Below, in pieces: positions 51,800-60,916 of a stretch of 64,000 nucleotides of DNA. The position numbers and the translations under genes are program-made. Numbering within the stretch: position 1 is the stretch's first letter; each line of letters opens with the position of its first letter. Under the pieces are notes generated by a model. It saw only the letters and a program-made list of their open reading frames with translations. It ran no database searches and had not been told where the DNA came from. The stretch spans positions 1 through 64,000 of the forward strand of contig NZ_JACLZC010000004.1 of the NCBI RefSeq assembly GCF_016901735.1. Reading direction: 5' to 3'. This stretch comes from Pseudoflavonifractor phocaeensis. Lineage in GTDB: Bacteria; Bacillota; Clostridia; Oscillospirales; Oscillospiraceae.

Positions 51800-52744
51800 A
51801 TGAAAGATTTGATTGCAGTGGGAGAGGTGCTCATCGACCTGACCCAGACCGGTGTGAACGAGGCGGGGGTACGTCAGTATGCCGCCAATCCCGGCGGTGC
51901 GCCGGCCAACGTGGCGGTAGCGGCGGCCCGTCTGGGGGCCCGGACGGCCTTTGTGGGAAAGGTGGGGCAGGATGCCTTTGGGGACACCCTGCGCCAGGTG
52001 CTGGTGGACAACGGCGTGGACGTGTCCGGCATGTATGGCACCGACCAGGCGCCCACCACGCTGGCGGTGGTGAGCGTGGACCCCTCCGGCGACCGGAGCT
52101 TTACCTTTTACCGCTCTCCCGGCGCGGATATCCTCCTCACACCTGCGGAAGCGGAAGATGCCCTCACCGAGGGGACCAAATTCCTCCACTTTGGCTCGGT
52201 GAGCCTGACGGCCGACCCGTCCCGCTCGGCGACTCTGGCCGCCGCCAAAAAGGCCAAGTCCATGGGCGCGCTGGTGAGCTATGACCCCAATTACCGGGCC
52301 AATCTCTGGAGCGACGAGGCCACCGCCGTGACCTGGATGAAGGAGCCGGTGGCGCTGTGCGACGTGGTGAAGCTGTCGGAGGAGGAACTGCCGCTGCTCA
52401 CCGGCACCGCCGATCTGGCCGAGGGCACCCACCGGCTGGTGGAGCAGGGGGTCACGCTGGTGCTGGTGACCCTGGGCGGCGAAGGCGCTTACTACCGGGT
52501 GGGGGAGGAGACCGGTATGGTGCCCGGCGTGGCCACCAAGGTGGCCGATACCAACGGCGCGGGCGACACCTTCCTGGGTGCGGTGCTCAGCCGCCTGGTG
52601 CGCCGGGGCGAGGCGCCTCTGGACGGACTGAACGGCAAGGCCATGGAGGAGATCCTCACCTTTGCCAACCGGGCCGCGTCCCTGACCTGTTCCCGCAGCG
52701 GGGCCATCCCCGCCATGCCGACCCTGGAAGAGCTGGGTGAATGA
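51800..52744 (+). CDS. fructokinase-type PfkB carbohydrate kinase
   Basis: This 314-residue ribokinase-fold enzyme starts DLIAVGEVLIDLTQTGV. It has the sugar-binding NPGGAPANVAVAAARLG, the central SYDPNYRANLW and the catalytic anion hole DTNGAGDTFLGAVL. The pattern is that of bacterial fructokinases. GGGAGG lies 10 nt before the ATG. It is followed after 14 bp by an amylosucrase gene, so it probably phosphorylates the fructose released from sucrose. Confidence 0.9.
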   Translation: MKDLIAVGEVLIDLTQTGVNEAGVRQYAANPGGAPANVAVAAARLGARTAFVGKVGQDAFGDTLRQVLVDNGVDVSGMYGTDQAPTTLAVVSVDPSGDRSFTFYRSPGADILLTPAEAEDALTEGTKFLHFGSVSLTADPSRSATLAAAKKAKSMGALVSYDPNYRANLWSDEATAVTWMKEPVALCDVVKLSEEELPLLTGTADLAEGTHRLVEQGVTLVLVTLGGEGAYYRVGEETGMVPGVATKVADTNGAGDTFLGAVLSRLVRRGEAPLDGLNGKAMEEILTFANRAASLTCSRSGAIPAMPTLEELGE

Positions 52745-52758
52745 GAGGGAGGACCGAC

Positions 52759-54630
52759 ATGAAGAAAGAGACCAGAGAAATGGTGGATACCGCCTTTGAA
52801 GAGCGTCTTTCGGCCCGCTATGATGAGCTGAAGTGGCTGTATTGTGAGCTTTACCACAATGATATGGACGCCTTCCGCTATTTTTGCGACATGCTCCGCC
52901 GGAGCTACGACGCCCGCAAGCCCGACCTGAAGGCCCTGGACCGCCGGCGGCTCAATCAGCCCGGCTGGTTCCGCTCCAACCAGATCCTGGGCATGATGCT
53001 CTACGTCTCCGCCTTTGCCGGCGACCTGAAGGGCGTACAGAAAAAGCTGCCCTATCTGGAGGAGTGCGGCGTCAACTACCTGCACCTGATGCCTCTGCTG
53101 GAGAGCCCCAGAGGGCGGAGCGACGGCGGCTATGCCGTGTCCAATTTCCGCACCGTCCAGCTGGAGCTGGGCACCATGGACGACCTGGAGGCCCTGGCCG
53201 ATCAGTGCCGGGAGAAGGGTATGAGCCTTTGCCTGGACTTTGTCATGAACCATACCAGCGAGGACCATGAGTGGGCCAGAAAAGCCAGAATGGGGGATAT
53301 AGAGTGCAAAAAGCGCTATTTCTTCTATGACGACTGGTCCATTCCCGCCCAGTTTGAGCGGACCGTCCCCCAGGTGTTTCCCACCACCGCGCCGGGCAAC
53401 TTCACCTGGCTGGAGGACTGCCGTCAGTTCGTGATGACCACCTTCTATCCCTACCAGTGGGACCTGAATTACGCCAATCCCGTGGTGTTCAACGACATGA
53501 CGGAGAATCTCCTCTACCTCACCAACCGGGGCATTGACGTCATCCGTCTGGACGCCGTACCCTACATTTGGAAGGAACTGGGCACCGACTGCCGCAACCT
53601 GCCAAAAGTCCACACCCTGGTGCGTATGATGCGCCTGGCCTGTGAGATCGTCTGTCCGGCGGTGCTGCTGCTGGGCGAGGTGGTCATGGAGCCGGCCAAG
53701 GTGGCCCCCTACTTCGGCACGGTGGAAAAGCCGGAGTGTCAGATGCTCTACAACGTCACCACCATGGCCAGCACCTGGCACACCGTGGCCACCCGGGATG
53801 TGCGCCTCCTCCGCCACCAGCTGGACCAGGTGTGCGCCCTGCCCCATGACTACCTGTTCCTGAACTATCTGCGCTGCCACGACGACATCGGCTGGGGCCT
53901 GGATTATCCCTGGCTGCGGCAGTTCGGCATGGAGGAAGTGGCCCATAAGCGTTACCTCAACGACTGGTTTACCGGCAGATGGCCGGGCAGCTGGTCCAGA
54001 GGGGAGCTCTACAACGACGATCCCCGCCTGGGCGACGCCCGTCTGTGCGGTACCACCGCCTCTCTGTGCGGTACCGAGGCCGCCGTCTACGAGCAGGACG
54101 AGGACAAGCTGGACCGTTCCATTTCCTGCGACGTGATGCTCCACGCCTGGATGCTGACCCAGAGCGGCATTCCCGTGCTGTACAGCGGCGACGAGGTGGG
54201 TCAGCTCAACGACTATACCTATCATGAAAACCCGGAAAAGTGGGACGACAGCCGCTACATCCACCGTGGAAATTTCCAGTGGGACCTGGCCGAGATGCGG
54301 GATGACCCGGAGACGCGGCAGGGCCGGCTCTTTGCCGCCCTGCGGAAGCTGGAGGAGATCCGGGCCGCCGAGACGGTATTCCGGTCGGACGCGGGGGTGT
54401 ATACCCTGGATACCTGGTGCGATCAGATTCTGGGCGTGGGCCGTGAGTGGGGCGGCGAGCGTTTCGTGGCCCTCTTCAACTTCTGCGAGGAGGCCCGCAC
54501 CGCCTGGATGTGGGAAGAGGACGGCTTTGTGGACCTGGTGACCGGCCAGCCGGTACACCTGGGGGCCGTAAATCTGCCGCCCTACGGCTTCCTGTGGCTG
54601 AAGAAAGGACGGGAGGAAGAAGCAAAATGA
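52759..54630 (+). CDS. amylosucrase-type GH13 enzyme
   Basis: This 623-residue GH13 enzyme has a long helical N-terminus and a barrel with GGYAVSNFRTVQLELGTMDD and LDFVMNHTSEDHEWA. The nucleophile is Asp265 (DVIRLDAVPYIWK), the acid is Glu307 (LLGEVVM) and His374-Asp375 lie in LRCHDDIGWG, as in amylosucrases of subfamily GH13_4. It moves glucose from sucrose to a glucan and releases fructose; hydrolysis or isomerisation are alternatives. There is no signal peptide, so it acts inside the cell. The ATG at 52759 has GGGAGG 6 nt upstream and is preferred over 52741. Confidence 0.88.
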   Translation: MKKETREMVDTAFEERLSARYDELKWLYCELYHNDMDAFRYFCDMLRRSYDARKPDLKALDRRRLNQPGWFRSNQILGMMLYVSAFAGDLKGVQKKLPYLEECGVNYLHLMPLLESPRGRSDGGYAVSNFRTVQLELGTMDDLEALADQCREKGMSLCLDFVMNHTSEDHEWARKARMGDIECKKRYFFYDDWSIPAQFERTVPQVFPTTAPGNFTWLEDCRQFVMTTFYPYQWDLNYANPVVFNDMTENLLYLTNRGIDVIRLDAVPYIWKELGTDCRNLPKVHTLVRMMRLACEIVCPAVLLLGEVVMEPAKVAPYFGTVEKPECQMLYNVTTMASTWHTVATRDVRLLRHQLDQVCALPHDYLFLNYLRCHDDIGWGLDYPWLRQFGMEEVAHKRYLNDWFTGRWPGSWSRGELYNDDPRLGDARLCGTTASLCGTEAAVYEQDEDKLDRSISCDVMLHAWMLTQSGIPVLYSGDEVGQLNDYTYHENPEKWDDSRYIHRGNFQWDLAEMRDDPETRQGRLFAALRKLEEIRAAETVFRSDAGVYTLDTWCDQILGVGREWGGERFVALFNFCEEARTAWMWEEDGFVDLVTGQPVHLGAVNLPPYGFLWLKKGREEEAK

Positions 54631-55613
54631 CCATGAAGGAGTTGGCACGGATCGCCAACGTGTCCAGCGCAGCGGTGAGCCGCTATCTTAACGGCGGCTC
54701 TCTGAGCCAGGAGAAACGGGAACGCATCCGGGCCGCCATTGAAGAGACGGGGTATCAGCCGGATACGGTGGCCCAGATGCTGCGCACCGGTACCACCGAC
54801 CACATCGGGCTGATCGTGCCGAAAATCAGCTCCGACGCGGTGAGTCGGGTTACGGCCGGGGCCACCCGTGTCCTCTCCGAAAAGGGGTATCTCTGTCTTT
54901 TGGCCAATACGGAAAACGACCCGGAGAAGGAACTGGCCTATCTGGGTCTCTTTCAGAGCCGTCCCGTGGCGGGCGTGATCCTGATGGCCACCGTCCTCAC
55001 GCCCCGCCATGAGGAGATGCTGCAAAACGCCCCCTTTCCCATCGTGGTGGCGGGGCAGCAGTTCCGGCAGGTGCCCTGCGTCTACCATGACGACTTCGGC
55101 GCTGCGCAGGAACTGACCAACCGCATCATTGCCCGCGGACGAAAAAAACTGGGCTATATCGGAGTCATCGAGCAGGACGTGGCCGCCGGTCTCAACCGCC
55201 GGCGGGGCGTCCAGGCCGCCATGAAGGAGCACGGGCTGGACCCGTCGGCCCTGGCGGTGGTAAACAGCCCCTTCAACGTGGCGGGCGGACGCGCCGCCAT
55301 GAAAAAGCTGCTGGAGACCACACCGGACGTGGACGGAGTCATCTGCGCCACCGATCTCATCGCCTTTGGCGCCATGGAGACCCTCCGGCAGGCGGGCCGC
55401 AGCCTGCCGGAGGACGTGAGCGTGGCCGGTGTGGGCGACAGCTGGGCGGGGGAGTATATTACGCCCCATCTGACCACCGCCCATTTTTACTACGAAAAGA
55501 GCGGGGAGACCGCCGCACGGCTGCTGCTGGATATCGTGGAGAACAAGGGGGAGCCCGGCCCCATTCATCAGACCATGCTGGGCTATACCGTGATCGAGCG
55601 GGAATCCATTTGA
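54627..55613 (+). CDS. LacI-family regulator of sucrose genes
   Basis: This 328-residue repressor has an N-terminal LacI HTH (MTMKELARIANVSSAAVSRY, then LNGGSLSQEKRERIRAAIEE) and a periplasmic-binding-protein-like core (HIGLIVPKISSDAVSRVTAG to a VDGVICATDLIAFGAMETLR segment). It resembles ScrR/SacR-type regulators. The ATG overlaps the amylosucrase stop (ATGA). The operator-like TGAAAACGATTTCA before the PTS gene (56659-56672) is the natural candidate target. Confidence 0.9.
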   Translation: MTMKELARIANVSSAAVSRYLNGGSLSQEKRERIRAAIEETGYQPDTVAQMLRTGTTDHIGLIVPKISSDAVSRVTAGATRVLSEKGYLCLLANTENDPEKELAYLGLFQSRPVAGVILMATVLTPRHEEMLQNAPFPIVVAGQQFRQVPCVYHDDFGAAQELTNRIIARGRKKLGYIGVIEQDVAAGLNRRRGVQAAMKEHGLDPSALAVVNSPFNVAGGRAAMKKLLETTPDVDGVICATDLIAFGAMETLRQAGRSLPEDVSVAGVGDSWAGEYITPHLTTAHFYYEKSGETAARLLLDIVENKGEPGPIHQTMLGYTVIERESI

Positions 55614-55650
55614 AAATGACGCCAATTGGGCGAAAAGGAGAAAAACTGTC

Positions 55651-56487
55651 ATGAAGCTCTTGTATATGGGCACTGCTGCCGCGGAAGGCTGGCCTGCCCT
55701 GTTCTGTTCCTGCCCGATCTGCGCCCATGCCCGGGCCAACGGCGGCCGGAATCTGCGCACCCGTACCCAGGCCCTGCTGGACGGGGAGATCCTGCTGGAT
55801 TTTCCGCCGGACACCTACTGCCATGCTCTGCGCCACGGTCTGGATCTGGGGAAGATCCAGACGCTGCTGGTGACCCACAGCCATATGGACCACTGGTTCC
55901 CCACCGACCTCATCCACCGGCACGAGCACTTTGGCCGCGGCACGGTGGGGGTGCTGGACGTTTATGGCAACAGCGCGGTGGAGAAGGCGTTTTATGAGCA
56001 TATCCTTATCGACCGTTTCAAGCCCCATCCCATTGACGACGTGGTCCATTTCCACAACACCCACGGCGGCGACCGCATCCAGGCGGCGGGGGGCTGGGAG
56101 ATCATCGCGGTGCCCGCCGACCACGACAAGCGGGAGGAGAGCCTGGTCTATATTTGCAAAAAGGGCGGCAAGACCGTCTTTTACGGCCACGACACCGGCG
56201 TCAATCTGTCGGAGGCGGCCTGGGCGCTGCTGGCGGCGGAGCGGTTCGACCTGGTCAGCCTGGACGCCACCATGGGGCAAAAGACCATCGGGGGCTACCA
56301 TATGGGTCTGCCGGATATCGAGCCCTTTTTGGCCAAAATGGAGGCGCTGGGCTGTGTGAACGACAAGACCGTCAAGGTCATCAACCATTTCAGCCACAAC
56401 GGCAACATGACCCAGGAGGACCTGGAGCGCTGGGGCGCGGAGCGCGGCATCCTGGCCGCTTACGACGGCATGGAAGTGGCCTTCTGA
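55651..56487 (+). CDS. PhnP-like MBL-fold phosphodiesterase
   Basis: This 278-residue MBL-fold hydrolase has the metal motif THSHMDHW, an early cysteine pair (FCSCPICAHARANGGRNLR) like the structural zinc site of PhnP, YGHDTGVNLSE and NHFSHNGNMTQ. PhnP cleaves cyclic ribose phosphodiesters; related enzymes act on other sugar phosphates. It lies between the LacI gene and the sucrose PTS operon, suggesting a role in sugar-phosphate housekeeping. AAAAGGAG precedes the ATG, and a terminator follows. Confidence 0.82.
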   Translation: MKLLYMGTAAAEGWPALFCSCPICAHARANGGRNLRTRTQALLDGEILLDFPPDTYCHALRHGLDLGKIQTLLVTHSHMDHWFPTDLIHRHEHFGRGTVGVLDVYGNSAVEKAFYEHILIDRFKPHPIDDVVHFHNTHGGDRIQAAGGWEIIAVPADHDKREESLVYICKKGGKTVFYGHDTGVNLSEAAWALLAAERFDLVSLDATMGQKTIGGYHMGLPDIEPFLAKMEALGCVNDKTVKVINHFSHNGNMTQEDLERWGAERGILAAYDGMEVAF

Positions 56488-56542
56488 GTCCCTGGAAAGG
56501 CGCGCCGGAGCCGTCGTGGGACGGCTGAGGTGAATATTACGG

Positions 56543-56574
56543 AAAGGACCCGGCGGAGCGCCGGGTCCTTTTGA
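56543..56574 (+). terminator. intrinsic terminator
   Basis: AAAGGACCCGGCG pairs with CGCCGGGTCCTTT around GAG, followed by a short T run. It ends the fructokinase-to-MBL transcription unit. Confidence 0.8.
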
Positions 56575-56619
56575 CGTTATGCTCAAAAAGCCTGTAAAAA
56601 AATTGTAAAAGATTCCGTC

Positions 56620-56672
56620 TGGACAAATGGCAAAATGTAACGTAGAATGAAAGCACAGTGAAAACGATTTCA
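56620..56672 (+). promoter_or_regulatory. promoter and cre/LacI-type operator of the sucrose PTS operon
   Basis: TGGACA (56620-56625) and TAGAAT (56643-56648) are 17 bp apart. TGAAAACGATTTCA (56659-56672) lies at about +5 and fits the catabolite-response consensus TGWNANCGNTNWCA exactly. It is also a typical LacI-family half-symmetric operator. Binding there would block transcription start or escape. Confidence 0.8.
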
Positions 56673-56703
56673 AAAACTTGATTTCGTACAAGGGGGAAAG
56701 ATC

Positions 56704-58602
56704 ATGGATTACCGCAAATGTGCCCAGGACATCTATGATAAACTGGGCGGGAGAGAGAACTTGGTCAGCGCGGCGCACTGCGCCACCCGGCTCCGGCTGG
56801 TGACGGTGGACAACAGCAAAATTGATCTCAAGGGGCTGGAGGACACCGAAGGAGTCAAGGGCGTCTTTCAGAGCAATGGACAGCTTCAGCTCATCATCGG
56901 CACCGGCACGGTGAACAAGGTTTACGATGAATTCCTCAGCATCTCCGGCATGACGGCGGCCACCAAGGATGAGGTCAAGGCGGCTGCCGCGGCCAAGCAG
57001 AACATCTTGCAGCGGATGGTCAAGGCGCTGGGCGACGTGTTCGTTCCCATCCTGCCGGCCATCGTGGCCTCCGGCCTGCTGATGGGTATTCTGGAGGGCC
57101 TGTCCAACGCCATTCCCGGCCTGACCGAGTCGGGCACCTACACCATTTTCCACATGTTTTCCAACGCGGCCTTTGTCTTTCTTCCCATTTTGGTGGCTGT
57201 ATCGGCGGCCCGGGTATTTGGCGGGAATATTTTCCTGGGCGCGGTCATGGGCATGATTATGATCCACAGCGATCTGGTCAACGCCTGGAACGTGGCCTCC
57301 ATGACCGCGGCCGGCCAGACCATTCCCACCGCTGATGTGTGGTTCGGCCTCTTTGATATCCAGCTCACCGGCTATCAGGGCCACGTGATTCCGGTCATCA
57401 TCGCGGTCTGGCTCATGTGTCAGATTGAAAAATGGCTCCACAAGCACGTGCCTGAGATGATCGACCTCTTCGTCACCCCGCTGACCACCGTGTGTGTCAC
57501 CGGCTACCTGACCCTCACCATCTTTGGCCCCATCTTTTCCACCCTGGAGACTTGGGTGCTCAACGGCGTGCAGGTCCTCATCACCATTCCTTTCGGCATC
57601 GGCGCGGCTTTGATGGGCATTGTTTACCCCCTGACGGTGGTATGCGGCATCCATCACATGTATAATGTAATTGAGGCCGGTATGCTCTCCTCGGGCCTCA
57701 ACACCTGGATGCCCATTGCCTCGGCCGCCAATTTCGCCCAGGGCGCCGCCTGTCTGGCCGTGGCCCTCAAGACCCGCAACCGCAAGTTCAAGAGCCTGGC
57801 GCTGCCCTCCGCCCTCTCCGGCTTCCTGGGCATCACCGAGCCCGCCATCTTCGGCGTCAACCTCCGCTTTGTTACGCCGCTGATTGCCGGCATGGTGGGC
57901 GCCGCCGCCGGTTCGGTGGTGGCCTACATCTTCGGCATCGGCGCCACAGCCTACGGTGTGACCGGTCTCTTCGGCTTCCTCACCACCACCGGCTATACCG
58001 TCCCCTACCTCATCGAGCTGGTGGTAACCTTTGTGGTGGCCTTCGCGGTGTGCTGGGTGCTGTACCGGGAAAAGGAGGAAGAGACGGAGCAGGAGCCCAA
58101 GGAGGCCCAGCCGGAGCAGCCCGCTGTAACGTGTGTCCCCGGCGTGGTTTACGCGCCCCTCAGCGGTACGGTGATTCCCATGGAGGAGATCCCCGACCCC
58201 ACCTTTGCCGCCGGCGTACTGGGAATGGGCTGCGGCATCGTGCCGGACGGCAGCGAGGTGGTGGCGCCCTTTGACGGCACCATCAGCACGGCGGCGGGCA
58301 CCGGCCACGCCATCGGCATCTCCTCTCCCGACGGTATGGAGCTCCTCATCCACGTAGGCATCGACACGGTTTCCCTGGACGGGAAGGGGTTCCAGCTCCT
58401 GTGCGCCGAGGGGGACACGGTCAAGGCCGGTCAGACGCTGATGCGCTTTGACCCGGATGTCATCACCAAGGCGGGGCTGTCCACCACCACGGCGGTGATG
58501 GTCACCAACGCGGAGGATTACGAGACGGTCCAACTGGTCAAGACCGGCGCCGTCCGGCCGCTGGAGCAGCTGCTGGAAGCCAAGGTCCAATGTCCGGTAT
58601 AA
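56704..58602 (+). CDS. sucrose-type PTS permease EIIBCA
   Basis: This 632-residue permease has domains in the order B-C-A. EIIB carries the phosphorylated Cys26 (SAAHCATRLRL). EIIC has about ten hydrophobic helices (residues 100-455) with GIVYPLTVVCGIHHMYNVIE and LSGFLGITEPAIFGVNLRF. EIIA carries His550 (LLIHVGIDTVSLDGKGF). The EIIBC part is of the sucrose/trehalose (glucose-superfamily) type. It imports and phosphorylates the disaccharide. No dedicated sucrose-6-phosphate hydrolase is seen in the window, and sugar specificity is inferred from the neighbours. Confidence 0.9.
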   Translation: MDYRKCAQDIYDKLGGRENLVSAAHCATRLRLVTVDNSKIDLKGLEDTEGVKGVFQSNGQLQLIIGTGTVNKVYDEFLSISGMTAATKDEVKAAAAAKQNILQRMVKALGDVFVPILPAIVASGLLMGILEGLSNAIPGLTESGTYTIFHMFSNAAFVFLPILVAVSAARVFGGNIFLGAVMGMIMIHSDLVNAWNVASMTAAGQTIPTADVWFGLFDIQLTGYQGHVIPVIIAVWLMCQIEKWLHKHVPEMIDLFVTPLTTVCVTGYLTLTIFGPIFSTLETWVLNGVQVLITIPFGIGAALMGIVYPLTVVCGIHHMYNVIEAGMLSSGLNTWMPIASAANFAQGAACLAVALKTRNRKFKSLALPSALSGFLGITEPAIFGVNLRFVTPLIAGMVGAAAGSVVAYIFGIGATAYGVTGLFGFLTTTGYTVPYLIELVVTFVVAFAVCWVLYREKEEETEQEPKEAQPEQPAVTCVPGVVYAPLSGTVIPMEEIPDPTFAAGVLGMGCGIVPDGSEVVAPFDGTISTAAGTGHAIGISSPDGMELLIHVGIDTVSLDGKGFQLLCAEGDTVKAGQTLMRFDPDVITKAGLSTTTAVMVTNAEDYETVQLVKTGAVRPLEQLLEAKVQCPV

Positions 58603-58652
58603 AAGATAGACCCAACCCATGATTCAAATCATAAAAAAGGAGTGCTTTTATT

Positions 58653-58910
58653 ATGAAACAGTTTACTTATGTCATCACCGATCCCGTGGGTATCCATGCC
58701 CGTCCCGCCGGCCTGCTGGTCCGGACCGCCAAGGCCTATGAGAGCGAGATCCTGTTTGAAAAGGACGGGAAGAGCGCCGGCGCTACCAAGCTCATGGCTC
58801 TGATGGGTCTGGGCGTCCGCTGCGGGGACACCGTGACGGTGACGGTCACCGGCTCTGACGAGGAGAAGGCCAGCGCGGGGATCGAGCAGTTTTTGAAGGA
58901 CAACCTGTGA
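58653..58910 (+). CDS. ptsH: HPr phosphocarrier with Lys at the regulatory site
   Basis: This 85-residue HPr has the active His15 in VGIHARPAGLLV, so it can relay phosphate from enzyme I to EIIA. At the place of the regulatory Ser46 (usually KSIMGVMSLG) it has ATKLMALMGLG, with Lys at position 46 and Thr at 45. The HPr-kinase site is therefore absent, and this protein should not form the CcpA co-repressor. AAAGGAG precedes the ATG. It lies between the EII and enzyme I genes in one operon. Confidence 0.93.
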   Translation: MKQFTYVITDPVGIHARPAGLLVRTAKAYESEILFEKDGKSAGATKLMALMGLGVRCGDTVTVTVTGSDEEKASAGIEQFLKDNL

Positions 58911-58934
58911 TCGGATAAGAGAGGGAGCGTCGAG

Positions 58935-60605
58935 ATGAAGAGCTTGCAGGGGAGCGGGGCCAGCGGCGGCGTGGCCATTGGAACGCTGAAATTTTACCGG
59001 CATGACCGGCAGCTGGTGAGCCGCCGCCGTGTGGAGGACGTACAGGCTGAGCTGGAGCGCTTCCAGACGGCCCAGGCGGCGGCCATCGACCAGCTGGGAA
59101 AGCTTTACGAAAAGGCGCTGACCCAGGTGGGAGAGCAGGGCGCCCAGATCTTTGAGATCCACCAGATGATGCTGGAGGACGACGACTACTGCGACTCCAT
59201 CCGCAGCATCATCGAGCGGCAGAGCGTCAACGCCGAATATGCCGTGGCCATTACGGGAGAGAACTTTGCCAAGATGTTCTCCGACATGGACGACGACTAC
59301 ATGCAGGGCCGGGCTGCGGACGTCAAGGACATCTCCGAGCGGCTGCTGCGGGTGCTGGAGGGCGAACAGAGCGACGCCATCGACGCGGACCAGCCGGTCA
59401 TCGTGGCCGCGGACGATCTGGCCCCCAGCGAGACGGTCCAGCTGGACAAGAGCAAGATCCTGGCATTTGCCACGGCGGGCGGCTCCGTCAACTCCCACAC
59501 CGCCATTCTGGCCCGGACCATGGGCATCCCGGCCATCATCGGCCTGGGGCCCGAGTTCCAGGCGGAGCTCTACGACGGCAAGACCGCCGCCATAGACGGG
59601 GCCACCGGACAGCTGTACATTGAGCCGGACAAGGAGACCCAGGCGGCGCTGCTGGAAAAGCAGGCGAAGCTGGCAGAGCGGAAGCGTCTGCTCACCCAGC
59701 TCAAGGGCCTGCCCGGCGAGACTCAGGACGGACAGCGCATTCTGACCTATGCCAACATCGGCAATCCCAGCGACCTGGGCGCGGTGCTGGCCAACGACGC
59801 CGAGGGCATCGGCCTGTTCCGCAGCGAATTCCTCTATCTGGAGAGCCAGGACTACCCCAGTGAAAATGAACAGTTCCAGGCGTACAAGTCGGTGGCCGAG
59901 ACCATGGCGGGCAAGCGGGTGATCTTCCGCACGCTGGACATCGGCGCGGACAAGCAGGTGGACTACTTCCATCTGCCCAAGGAGGAGAACCCGGCCATGG
60001 GTATGCGGGCCATCCGCATCTGCCTGACCCGGCAGGAGATTTTCCACACCCAGCTGCGGGCGCTGTACCGGGCCTCCGCCTATGGCCGTGTGGCCATTAT
60101 GTTCCCCATGATCGCCTCGGTGTGGGAGATCCAGGAGGTCAAAAAGATCGCCGCCCAGGTGCGGGCCGAGCTGACCGCCTCCGGCGTGCCCTTTGACGAG
60201 CACGTGGAGCTGGGCATCATGATCGAGACCCCCGCCGCCGCCGTTCTGAGCAATCAGCTGGCCAAGGAGGTGGATTTCTTCTCCATCGGCACCAACGATC
60301 TCACCCAGTACACCACCGCGGTGGACCGCCAGAACCAGGATCTGGGCCGCTTTTACGATCCCCACCATCCGGCGGTGCTGGAGCTCATCCGGCTGACGGT
60401 GGAGAACGCCCACCGGAACGGCATCTGGGCCGGCATCTGCGGCGAGCTGGGGGCGGACCTGAGCCTGACCGAGACATTCCTGGCCTTTGGTGTGGACGAG
60501 CTCTCGGTGGCGCCGGCGTCGGTGCTGCCCCTGCGGGAGAAGATCCGCAGCCTGAACCAGTCCAACCGCCAGGCCATTTTGGACCGCTATCTGGAGGTGC
60601 GATAA
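58935..60605 (+). CDS. ptsI: PTS enzyme I
   Basis: This 556-residue phosphoenolpyruvate-protein phosphotransferase has the N-terminal HPr-binding domain and the phosphorylated His188 in GGSVNSHTAILARTMGIPAI. The C-terminal PEP-binding barrel has IGLFRSEFLYLES, VIFRTLDIGADKQ, GIMIETPAAAVLSNQLAKEV and ISIGTNDL-type FSIGTNDLTQYTTAVDRQN. It is full length. It follows ptsH after 24 bp, and its stop overlaps the HPr-like gene, so the general PTS is encoded together with a sucrose-type EII. Confidence 0.96.
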   Translation: MKSLQGSGASGGVAIGTLKFYRHDRQLVSRRRVEDVQAELERFQTAQAAAIDQLGKLYEKALTQVGEQGAQIFEIHQMMLEDDDYCDSIRSIIERQSVNAEYAVAITGENFAKMFSDMDDDYMQGRAADVKDISERLLRVLEGEQSDAIDADQPVIVAADDLAPSETVQLDKSKILAFATAGGSVNSHTAILARTMGIPAIIGLGPEFQAELYDGKTAAIDGATGQLYIEPDKETQAALLEKQAKLAERKRLLTQLKGLPGETQDGQRILTYANIGNPSDLGAVLANDAEGIGLFRSEFLYLESQDYPSENEQFQAYKSVAETMAGKRVIFRTLDIGADKQVDYFHLPKEENPAMGMRAIRICLTRQEIFHTQLRALYRASAYGRVAIMFPMIASVWEIQEVKKIAAQVRAELTASGVPFDEHVELGIMIETPAAAVLSNQLAKEVDFFSIGTNDLTQYTTAVDRQNQDLGRFYDPHHPAVLELIRLTVENAHRNGIWAGICGELGADLSLTETFLAFGVDELSVAPASVLPLREKIRSLNQSNRQAILDRYLEVR

Positions 60606-60832
60606 TGGGAAAAAAGACCCTGTATCTGGACACGGTGGAGAAGGTCAAGAACTTTGTAGACCTGATCACGCCCTATCCCTATGAGATTGACCTGTGCTCC
60701 GGCCGGTTTGTGGTGAACGCCAAATCCATTCTGGGCATTTTCAGCCTGGACACCTCCCAGCCGGTGGAGGTGGTCATCCATGCCGAGGACTGCGCCGCCC
60801 TTCTGGAGCGGCTGGAGCCCTACGCCTTCTAA
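60605..60832 (+). CDS. HPr-like protein lacking the active histidine
   Basis: This 75-residue HPr-fold protein contains RFVVNAKSILGIFSLDTSQP. The segment aligns with the HPr regulatory motif, with Ser41 at the Ser46 position. The region of His15 (GIHARPA) is absent; the N-terminus reads LYLDTVEKVKNFVDLITPY. It is therefore the reverse of the ptsH product: kinase-site-like serine kept, phosphotransfer histidine lost, as in Crh logic. The ATG overlaps the ptsI stop (TAATG). A regulatory role, perhaps with HPr kinase or a CcpA-type regulator, is inferred. Confidence 0.8.
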   Translation: MGKKTLYLDTVEKVKNFVDLITPYPYEIDLCSGRFVVNAKSILGIFSLDTSQPVEVVIHAEDCAALLERLEPYAF

Positions 60833-60856
60833 GCGCCGGAAAACATCAAAAAGCGA

Positions 60857-60889
60857 GGCCCCGGACCAATTTGGTCCGGGGCCTTCTTG
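60857..60889. terminator. terminator between convergent operons
   Basis: AGGCCCCGGACC pairs with GGTCCGGGGCCT around AATTT, followed by TCTT. It separates the PTS operon from the leftward phosphoketolase gene. Confidence 0.75.
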
Positions 60890-60916
60890 CCGTCTGAACG
60901 GCGATGTTTCATTGAT

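Noticed and set aside
55459-58620. 1053-codon open frame on the minus strand opposite the LacI, MBL and PTS genes
   Set aside because: It crosses several real genes and the intergenic promoter, and has shadow-type composition (His/Gly/Val rich).
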